In this document: positions 1-5,119 of the stretch, one piece after another | Layout of the letters: each line of letters starts with the position of its first letter | How positions within the stretch are numbered: the first letter of the stretch is position 1 | From: Rhodobiaceae bacterium | GTDB taxonomy: Bacteria; Pseudomonadota; Alphaproteobacteria; Micropepsales; Micropepsaceae | Assembly: GCA_009885515.1 (NCBI GenBank) | Contig: VFKO01000080.1 | Location: 1-9,686, forward strand | Direction of reading: 5' to 3' | DNA length: 9,686 nucleotides | Translations under genes and position numbers: made by a program | The notes under the pieces: generated by a model | The model's input: only the letters and a program-made list of their open reading frames with translations | Told to the model about the DNA's origin: nothing | Databases searched by the model: none

Positions 1-404
1 GCGACGTGCCCTATCTCGACAGCGTTTTCCGGATATTGGGTGCGGTGACGTCAACGGTCATCGACCGCTATGGTTTTGAAACGTTGATCCATGCGCGCGA
101 AATGACGGAGCGCTTGGCGGGACGGTTAGCCCGGCTGGATTGTTCAACGCCGGCGCCATGCCGGACAGTGACACCGCACTTCGTTCGCGTTTCGCTCGCC
201 GATCTGGCCGAAGACGAAACGCGCAAGAAGTTGGCGTCGATCCCGACCGGCTTGACGATCGCCGATGTTGATGTCGATGCGCTGATCGCGGCTGGCCACG
301 ATGCAGTGCTGTGCGATCCGGGCATGCGTGCGTTCTTCCAAAGCTTGCCAAACGTGCGCACGCCCAAGAGCCCATCGCGCTGCCGCGCCCCGCAAAAGCC
401 TTAA
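1..404 (+). CDS. C-terminal part of a probable patatin-like phospholipase (5' end outside window)
   Basis: The reading frame is open from the first complete codon (position 3) to TAA at 402-404, giving 133 visible residues, so the gene begins before the window. A GTG at 6 is in frame but has no upstream context and need not be the start. The fragment has a helical stretch (VFRILGAVTSTVIDRYGFE), a middle part with HFVRVSLADLAEDETRKKL, then IPTGLTIADVDVDALIAAG and a short Pro/Arg-rich tail. From memory, the block of 'v.f..l.d...r..L..iPT.f.l....VD.LI.AG' resembles the C-terminal tail of bacterial patatin-like phospholipases, serine lipid acyl hydrolases with a Ser-Asp dyad. The dyad itself would lie in the missing N-terminal part, so the call rests on tail resemblance only. 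The stop overlaps the stop of the convergent transporter gene by three bases. An unrelated hypothetical protein remains possible. Confidence 0.5.
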   Translation, partial: DVPYLDSVFRILGAVTSTVIDRYGFETLIHAREMTERLAGRLARLDCSTPAPCRTVTPHFVRVSLADLAEDETRKKLASIPTGLTIADVDVDALIAAGHDAVLCDPGMRAFFQSLPNVRTPKSPSRCRAPQKP

Positions 405-2230
405 CGCGACGCTTTCACCTTCGCGGCGCGCTCGTCCTTGTCGTGCGCGAGATAGCGCAGGATCGGCGAAAGCACGATCAGCCCGGCGCCGAGTGCCAAG
501 CCCACAAGGCCGATCATCTCGAACACTTCGACATAGGTCGCCAGCGCCTTGCCCGGGTCGAGCACTTGACCCGCCACAGTTTCGGTCGCGGTCAGTTCGG
601 CCACCATGCCGCCGACATACTGTGCCCACGACGACGCCAGGAACCAGGTCGCCATGATCGTTGACACTACTGCGGCGGGAGCCAGCTTTGTCATCTGCGA
701 AAGTCCGACCGGTGAAATAAACAACTCACCAGTGGTGTGCAACAAATAAGCCAGCACCAAGAAGACTAGCGGCACCCGGAAAGAGTCGTCCGCGAACTGC
801 GCGCCCAATACAAGGACAAAAAACCCGGCGCCGACTTGCAAAAGCGCCAGACCGAATTTCAAGGCGGGGTTTGGATCCAAATCGAACCTGCCCAGATAGG
901 CCCACAAGGCCGAGAAGGCTGGCGCCATCAGCAAAATGAATCCGGCGTTGAACGATTGCGTTTGCGCAGCGGTCAACGAGTAATTCAATATGAAATCCCC
1001 GTTTGCCACCCCAGGAATTGCTACCGATCCAGTGGGCAAAAACGTGTTGCGCTCGGTGAACAAATTGATCGACGATCCTGCCTGCTCGAACAAGGTCCAA
1101 AACACGACGGAGGCGCCTATTAGGAACAACGCCAAGATCATGCGCTGTGCCTCAATAAACGTACACTGTGTCACCATGAAGACGAGGAGATAGCTCAACA
1201 CCACGAACGAGCCCGCGCCCAGCATGTAGCCGACATATTCGTTCTGCTGAACGATCAGCCAAACCAGCCCAACACCCGCGATGCCGGACAGATAGATGAA
1301 CCATTCCAGGTTGACCGGGCCAAGGAATGGCCGCGTGATCCGCTCGGGATTTGGTGGCTCGCCCTTGCCTTCCAGCAACGGCTTGCCCAGGCCGAATACG
1401 ATGAAGCCCAGCGCCATGCCGACGCCGGCGGCACCGAATCCAGCCCACCACCCGATATTCGTGCCCAGCCAACCGCACGCGATCGCGGCCCAAAATGCGC
1501 CCAGATTGATGCCGTAGTAGTAGAGTGTGAACCCCGGATCGCGGCGCGGGTCACCCTTGCTGTAGAGCTGGCCCACGATGGTGGAAATATTCGCCTTCAA
1601 GAACCCGACACCCATGATGATGAGTGCCAGCGCCAGAAAGAAAATGTCGGTGTAAATCCGGTCGGCGTGTTTGACCGACAATTCGAAAGAACCCTTCGTC
1701 AGGATCGACGGAATTGGCGCGCCCTCGGGAAGTCCCTTGATCTCAAGTCCGCCATCGGTCGACGCACCATAGGCGTATTTCTTGCCATCGACCATCAAGC
1801 CGACTTGGCGCGCTTCCATGCGGCCTTGGACGTCGAATACATATTGCTGGCCCTGATAGGTCAGCACCTGCTGGGCTGGAGGACCCTCGATACCCATCGT
1901 AAAGTGACCGGCTACCAACAGGATGGCGCCGAAAGCAATCGCCTTGCGCGTGCCGAGAAACTGATCGGCCATGAAGCCGCCGATCAACGGCAGCAAATAG
2001 ACGAGCGACGTATAGGCACCGTATTGCCGCGCCGCGACGCCATCGTCGAACAGGAAATGCTGCGTCATGAAAAAGATCAAAAGTCCGCGCATGCCGTAGT
2101 AGGAAAAGCGTTCCCACATTTCGGCGAAAAACAGGATGAACAATCCTTTGGGATGGCGCGTCAGCTGCCACAAGACGGGCACGGCGGTGGCGACGGTAAT
2201 AACGATCCCGGCCAGAAAGACGATATCCAT
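401..2230 (-). CDS. Peptide MFS transporter, proton-dependent oligopeptide transporter (POT/PTR2) family
   Basis: This is an inner-membrane proton-coupled symporter expected to import di- and tripeptides. With ATG at 2230 it has 609 residues. That start is preceded by GAGGAAGAG with suitable spacing; the frame extends 22 codons further upstream, but those residues lack membrane character. Family hallmarks are visible: the proton-coupling ExxER motif at residues 37-41 (EMWER) in the first core helix, the GGFMAD loop near 84-89, and the PTR2 signature LYYYGINLG at 236-244. Many hydrophobic segments follow, to the C-terminus. Between about residues 114 and 190 is a long hydrophilic segment (YQGQQYVFDV, VDGKKYAYG) of probable beta structure, predicted periplasmic and absent from compact POTs such as DtpT. 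I recall similar inserts in long proteobacterial POTs, so it probably marks a subfamily. The gene is divergent from the SIMPL pair. The family call is firm; the substrate is inferred. Confidence 0.93.
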   Translation of the reverse strand: MDIVFLAGIVITVATAVPVLWQLTRHPKGLFILFFAEMWERFSYYGMRGLLIFFMTQHFLFDDGVAARQYGAYTSLVYLLPLIGGFMADQFLGTRKAIAFGAILLVAGHFTMGIEGPPAQQVLTYQGQQYVFDVQGRMEARQVGLMVDGKKYAYGASTDGGLEIKGLPEGAPIPSILTKGSFELSVKHADRIYTDIFFLALALIIMGVGFLKANISTIVGQLYSKGDPRRDPGFTLYYYGINLGAFWAAIACGWLGTNIGWWAGFGAAGVGMALGFIVFGLGKPLLEGKGEPPNPERITRPFLGPVNLEWFIYLSGIAGVGLVWLIVQQNEYVGYMLGAGSFVVLSYLLVFMVTQCTFIEAQRMILALFLIGASVVFWTLFEQAGSSINLFTERNTFLPTGSVAIPGVANGDFILNYSLTAAQTQSFNAGFILLMAPAFSALWAYLGRFDLDPNPALKFGLALLQVGAGFFVLVLGAQFADDSFRVPLVFLVLAYLLHTTGELFISPVGLSQMTKLAPAAVVSTIMATWFLASSWAQYVGGMVAELTATETVAGQVLDPGKALATYVEVFEMIGLVGLALGAGLIVLSPILRYLAHDKDERAAKVKASR

Positions 2231-2527
2231 TGAACTCTTCCTCGAGTGAACACTGTATCCAGCCGGCAAAAGACCACGTGAATGAGCGAACCACAAGCGT
2301 TTGGCGCAAAAGTGCTTCGGAGTGTGGCTGTTAATCCGTTGACTTTCTTAACGACGAAAGCGCGGCGGTGGCGTTGGTAGCCAAGACGCCCATGGGTTGT
2401 GCGAGTGCGAGCATCTTCGTGAGACCGGGGAATCTGTTGAGTTATTATCACTATCGCAGAGGCTTTTGATGAACCCACGTTAGAGATGTGCTACGACATG
2501 GGTTAGGGGACGCTTTGGGGGGGCGTG
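2231..2527. other. Divergent intergenic region between POT transporter and SIMPL genes
   Basis: These 297 bases carry no credible gene and must contain promoters for both directions. An imperfect inverted repeat, AACCCA (2472-2477) with TGGGTT (2499-2504), gains two inner pairs (GT/AC) after one mismatch and lies just before the first SIMPL start; it could be an operator or 5'-leader hairpin. A TATTAT at 2443-2448 could be a -10 element for the rightward genes, but no good -35 stands at the right distance. The region ends in a run of seven G (2517-2523). The transporter's GAGGAAGAG ribosome binding site lies at its left end on the minus strand. No promoter can be assigned with confidence. Confidence 0.5.
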
Positions 2528-3202
2528 ATGAAGAGTTTCATTATAGTGGCGCTGACGTTTGTCGCGCTCACTCTCGCGGTGATCGTTATCATTGATCGCA
2601 TGGGCGAGGAGCAGAGCGGACATCAGCTCGGTGGCGCCAGCATTGCGGTCGCATACTACGTTGAAAGAAATGTGGCGGCGGACGCGGCCAAACAAACGGC
2701 CATCACGATGCGGGATATTTTGGCGTCGTTGAAAGACGCCGGTGTCAACGATGATGACATTGCCTGGACTGCGGTGCGCATCGATTTGGTGGGAAGCGAA
2801 AATGCTCAGCAGGGTTTTTACTCTTACCAATCCATCTCTGTGAAAGTGAACGATCTGAGACTCGTTGGCAGTATTTTGGAAGGCGTTTCAAAAGCAGGCG
2901 CGAATTATTGGCTGGTCACTTACAAAGGGTCCGGCGAACAAAGCAAAACATTTGAAGACGTGGCACACAAGATTGCAATCAGCGATGCAAATGCTGCAGC
3001 AAATGTGTACCAGACCGGAAGTAGCTCAAGTGAAGGCGGCAACCTGGCAGATCAAGATGCGCGCAGCAATTTCACTGGTGCCGCTCACCGTGGGCGCGGT
3101 TATGAGGATTTGATTTTGCAAGTTGATAATGTCACCGTAACCCGCTCACAGGCTGCAATGCCCCACGCAATTTTTGACACAAGGCCGTCCGGGCGGGAAT
3201 AG
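2528..3202 (+). CDS. Membrane-anchored SIMPL/DUF541-like protein, diverged copy 1
   Basis: The start is ATG 2528, giving 224 residues; a GTG immediately before it at 2525 is the alternative. Residues 3-22 form one hydrophobic segment, an uncleaved signal anchor or signal peptide, so the rest is probably periplasmic. Residues about 36-165 align by eye with the next gene: ASIAVAYYVERN, AKQTAITMRDILASLKDAGVN and SYQSISVKV correspond to NISVGVQTES, ANQTARSMRAVLSSLRTAGVK and SFQSVSVRV. The helix-strand pattern fits the SIMPL (DUF541) domain, whose founding member associates with mouse Pelle-like kinase and whose bacterial members are periplasmic or outer-membrane proteins of poorly known role. This copy has lost the usual 'PDIA' lead-in and 'DI.T' motif (here DIAW). 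Its C-terminus is a Ser/Gly-rich stretch (QTGSSSSEGG) and a short unrelated tail. It reads as a degenerating or specialised duplicate, without internal stops. Confidence 0.7.
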   Translation: MKSFIIVALTFVALTLAVIVIIDRMGEEQSGHQLGGASIAVAYYVERNVAADAAKQTAITMRDILASLKDAGVNDDDIAWTAVRIDLVGSENAQQGFYSYQSISVKVNDLRLVGSILEGVSKAGANYWLVTYKGSGEQSKTFEDVAHKIAISDANAAANVYQTGSSSSEGGNLADQDARSNFTGAAHRGRGYEDLILQVDNVTVTRSQAAMPHAIFDTRPSGRE

Positions 3203-3259
3203 AAAACTTTGTGCGTCCAGTTGGCTGAGTAAGCTCTGGTAATTCGGGTGAGGACTCTC

Positions 3260-4042
3260 ATGAAGAGTGGCATGCTCGGAGCGGTGATGTTCGTTGCGCT
3301 CCTCGCGGCAACGATTGCAGTCATTGTGCTGGTGCGGGTTCCTGACATGTATGCGGTAGATGGTGCGGGGTCGGTTACGTATCAGCCGGACATCGCTAAC
3401 ATTTCCGTGGGGGTTCAAACTGAAAGCAAGGATGCAGTCGTGGCCGCAAATCAGACGGCTCGATCCATGCGAGCCGTACTCTCTTCACTGAGAACTGCTG
3501 GAGTAAAAGCAGAGGATATCCGAACCACATCTGTGCGTGTTGACAGAGTCGAATTAGACCGCAACTCACGAAGCACTGAAAACGCGTCTGCGCCGATCTA
3601 TTTTTCGTTTCAGTCGGTTTCTGTGAGAGTAAGCGAATTTGCAAAAATTTCGGGAATTCTGCACGAGGCATCAAAGGCTGGCGCAACACAGCTGCATGTG
3701 CGTTACGCTTTGACGGAAGGAGAAAAGCGGCGAATTGCAGCTGCGGCCAGGTTGGTTGCACTGGCTGACGCGATTGCGCGGGCAGATTCCTATGCGAAGG
3801 GTGGTCAATTTGTTCGCGGGCGAATACTGAAAATCCAGGATGGCGCCTCAAGGTTTCCTGAACCAGACTATTCAGTTCGGCAATTCAGTCTGTCGGGGAA
3901 ACCTGAATATGAACGTACTGAACGAACGCGGGACTACAACACCACGCCGTCTGTGCAAAAACTTGATAGCACGTTTGAGGTTCCGGCCCCTGAAGACGAG
4001 ACTCTTATGGCGAGCGTTGGTGTCCTATTTGAAATCAAATAG
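3260..4042 (+). CDS. Membrane-anchored SIMPL domain (DUF541) protein, copy 2
   Basis: The start is ATG 3260, with GAGGA five bases upstream; this start also aligns with MKS of the preceding paralogue. GTG 3248 would overlap that ribosome binding site. The protein has 260 residues: a hydrophobic N-terminal anchor (about 5-26), then a SIMPL/DUF541 domain over most of the rest. Typical features are GAGSVTYQPDIANISVGVQT (35-54), the helix with ANQTARSMRAVLSSLRTAGV, EDIRTTSV (85-92), FQSVSVRV (117-124), HEASKAGA (135-142), and a long Ala-rich helix (about 155-180) ending in YAKGG. The C-terminal part (VPAPEDETLMASVGVLFEI) supplies the closing beta strand. SIMPL proteins form periplasmic or outer-membrane assemblies in some bacteria, with reported links to stress tolerance; the role here is not indicated. 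It lies 57 bases after copy 1 and probably shares its transcript. Confidence 0.88.
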   Translation: MKSGMLGAVMFVALLAATIAVIVLVRVPDMYAVDGAGSVTYQPDIANISVGVQTESKDAVVAANQTARSMRAVLSSLRTAGVKAEDIRTTSVRVDRVELDRNSRSTENASAPIYFSFQSVSVRVSEFAKISGILHEASKAGATQLHVRYALTEGEKRRIAAAARLVALADAIARADSYAKGGQFVRGRILKIQDGASRFPEPDYSVRQFSLSGKPEYERTERTRDYNTTPSVQKLDSTFEVPAPEDETLMASVGVLFEIK

Positions 4043-4060
4043 TCAATTGCGCTTGCCGAG

Positions 4061-4103
4061 GTGCGGCGGGGCCACTAGTTTCGTCATCACCCCGCAACTG
4101 CAC
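4061..4103 (+). terminator. Imperfect hairpin between SIMPL copy 2 and mce
   Basis: GCGGGG at 4066-4071 pairs with CCCCGC at 4090-4095 around an 18-base loop. GTGC 4061-4064 can pair with GCAC 4100-4103 after an internal bulge. A T-rich run (CTTTTT, 4109-4114) follows after a gap, so this could be a weak intrinsic terminator for the SIMPL genes. Alternatively, it could be a leader hairpin just ahead of the AAAGG ribosome binding site of mce (4104-4108). The large loop and the distance to the T run keep confidence low. Confidence 0.3.
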
Positions 4104-4117
4104 AAAGGCTTTTTCTC

Positions 4118-4528
4118 ATGCTCGGACGTCTCAATCATGTCGCTATTGCCGTGCCGGATATTGAGGCGGCGGCTAGTGTCTATCGTGGCACTTTTGTCAT
4201 GGGCGCGAAGGTTTCAAAGGCTGTGCCGCAACCTGACCATGGGGTGACGACGGTTTTCGTGGAGTTGGCCAATACCAAGATCGAGCTCCTGGAGCCATTG
4301 GGCGACAAGTCGCCTATCGCCAATTTTCTGAAAAAGAACCCGTCGGGCGGTATCCATCACGTTTGCTATGAAGTGGAAGACATCTACGCCGCGCGGGATC
4401 AGATGGTGGCGCAGGGTGCGACCATCACCGGTGACGGCCAGCCTAAAATGGGCGCGCATGGCAAGCCGGTGATTTTCCTGCACCCCAAAGATTTCAACGG
4501 AACACTCATCGAGCTGGAGCAGGTTTAG
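4118..4528 (+). CDS. mce: Methylmalonyl-CoA epimerase
   Basis: This enzyme interconverts (2R)- and (2S)-methylmalonyl-CoA, linking propionyl-CoA carboxylase to methylmalonyl-CoA mutase and so to succinyl-CoA in the cytoplasm. It has 136 residues, normal for the family, and starts at ATG 4118 behind AAAGG. It is a vicinal-oxygen-chelate protein with two beta-alpha-beta-beta-beta modules. Expected metal ligands are His7 (LNHVAIAV), Glu56 (TKIELLEPLG, where the Propionibacterium enzyme is recalled to use Gln), a His in GGIHHVCYEV (residue 80 or 81) and Glu132 (TLIELEQV). The block IELLEPLG...SPIANFLKKNPSGGIHH is highly characteristic. Against the form I recall ('YRDTLGAKVS'), this protein reads YRGTFVMGAKVS, about two residues longer in the first module. 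DUF1467 follows after three bases, as is usual in Alphaproteobacteria. The mutase and carboxylase genes are not in this window. Confidence 0.95.
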   Translation: MLGRLNHVAIAVPDIEAAASVYRGTFVMGAKVSKAVPQPDHGVTTVFVELANTKIELLEPLGDKSPIANFLKKNPSGGIHHVCYEVEDIYAARDQMVAQGATITGDGQPKMGAHGKPVIFLHPKDFNGTLIELEQV

Positions 4529-4531
4529 GCG

Positions 4532-4789
4532 ATGGGAATTGCGGGCTCACTGATGGTGATTTCAATCGGCTGGTGGCTGGCTTTCTTTACGATGCTGCCG
4601 ATCGGGGTGCGTTCGCAACTTGAAGAGGGGCATGTTGTGCCGGGTAGCGAGCCGTCAGCCCCTGTTGCACCTCGATTGCTTTGGAAGGGGATCGCGGCGC
4701 TTGGGATTTCACTCATTGTTTGGGGTGTGTTGTTTGTGGTGATCGAGTACCAACTCGTGGGCCTTGGCGATCTGACACTGGCAAAATGA
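4532..4789 (+). CDS. DUF1467 family small membrane protein
   Basis: This protein has 85 residues and two predicted transmembrane helices: about residues 5-24 (GSLMVISIGWWLAFFTMLPIG) and 52-74 (GIAALGISLIVWGVLFVV). The linker between them contains the family pattern WWLAFFTMLPIGVRSQLEEG...VPGSEPSAPV. DUF1467 proteins are nearly confined to Alphaproteobacteria and usually sit between mce and proS; no function is established. The ATG is three bases after the mce stop, and its ribosome binding site (GGAGCAGG) lies inside the mce end, so the two genes are almost certainly cotranscribed and translationally coupled. In this window proS is not directly downstream: a terminator-like hairpin and two extra genes intervene. 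Confidence 0.9.
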   Translation: MGIAGSLMVISIGWWLAFFTMLPIGVRSQLEEGHVVPGSEPSAPVAPRLLWKGIAALGISLIVWGVLFVVIEYQLVGLGDLTLAK

Positions 4790-4823
4790 AAAGCGAGGCC
4801 GCGTTGTGTTCGCGCCTCGCTTT
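4790..4823 (+). terminator. Intrinsic terminator-like hairpin after DUF1467
   Basis: AAAGCGAGGC (4790-4799) is a perfect inverted repeat with GCCTCGCTTT (4814-4823). Three further pairs, GCG 4801-4803 with CGC 4811-4813, form above a single bulged C, leaving the loop TTGTGTT. It begins immediately after the DUF1467 stop codon (4787-4789). The downstream T tract is only three bases. The symmetrical A/T flanks would also allow termination from the opposite side. It probably ends the mce-DUF1467 transcript. Confidence 0.7.
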
Positions 4824-4957
4824 CGCCAGATCGGCCAGATGGCGTGTCCGTTAAGGCCACACTCTTCCGGTTTCCTCCCTAACCTGGGCCGCCCTTTTTG
4901 AGGGCAATGATTAATCTACGCGCCTTACGCAATTCTGTCATCATTTCTGCAGGGCGA

Positions 4958-4989
4958 TTGACCGATAATTTCGTGGATCAGGCTATTAC
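4958..4989 (+). promoter_or_regulatory. Candidate housekeeping promoter for the downstream gene
   Basis: TTGACC at 4958-4963 could be a -35 element. GCTATTAC at 4982-4989 matches the alphaproteobacterial (Caulobacter sigma-73) -10 consensus GCTANAWC except at one position. The spacer of 19 bases between hexamers is longer than usual. It would give an untranslated leader of more than 100 bases before the ATG at 5120. Confidence 0.25.
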
Positions 4990-5058
4990 CGTTGCAAGAT
5001 TGCCAGATCACATCCGTTCCACAGTTAAGGGTTTTAGCGATCAAAAGCCTCAACCGGC

Positions 5059-5081
5059 TTGACAGACCGCCCGATTGTCAA
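5059..5081. repeat. Inverted repeat TTGACA-N11-TGTCAA, possible operator
   Basis: TTGACA (5059-5064) and TGTCAA (5076-5081) are perfect inverted arms with 11 bases between them, 38 bases before the ATG at 5120. The left arm is also a consensus -35 hexamer, but no convincing -10 follows at 16-18 bases. The spacing would suit a dimeric regulator or a small hairpin. Chance occurrence cannot be excluded for 6-base arms. Confidence 0.25.
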
Positions 5082-5119
5082 TGTTCTTCAAAGGTTGAAG
5101 GTTGCACCCTGAGGGTTTG

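Larger units (their letters stand above)
4824..5119. other. Non-coding region upstream of the secreted Cys/His protein
   Basis: About 296 bases without a credible gene. They hold a small hairpin, GCCCT (4891-4895) / AGGGC (4901-4905), a possible promoter (4958-4989) and an inverted TTGACA / TGTCAA pair (5059-5081), reported separately. The stretch 4825-4905 is rich in short complementary segments and could belong to a structured RNA, but I could not match it to SRP RNA, 6S RNA, RNase P RNA or tmRNA. Confidence 0.45.

Noticed and set aside
144..629. Minus-strand open frame spanning the junction of the first two genes
   Set aside because: It overlaps both the patatin-like tail and the transporter C-terminus, is very Arg-rich and looks like a high-GC shadow.
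1667..2233. Plus-strand open frame (188 residues) opposite the POT transporter
   Set aside because: The minus-strand frame carries unmistakable POT motifs over this stretch; the opposite frame has no domain or ribosome binding site.
2389..2396. CCCATGGG palindrome in the divergent intergenic region
   Set aside because: An eight-base palindrome is expected by chance in GC-rich DNA and has no partner or promoter context.
4525..4860. Minus-strand open frame (111 residues) across DUF1467 and its terminator
   Set aside because: DUF1467 on the plus strand is a clear family member with coupled translation, and this frame runs through the terminator hairpin.
4824..4905. SRP, 6S, RNase P or tmRNA gene
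   Set aside because: I looked for the conserved cores on both strands and found no convincing match; only short complementary segments are present.
5102..5119. Upstream TTG start for the secreted Cys/His protein
   Set aside because: It would add MHPEGL before the signal peptide and place the GAGGG ribosome binding site inside the coding region; ATG 5120 fits better.
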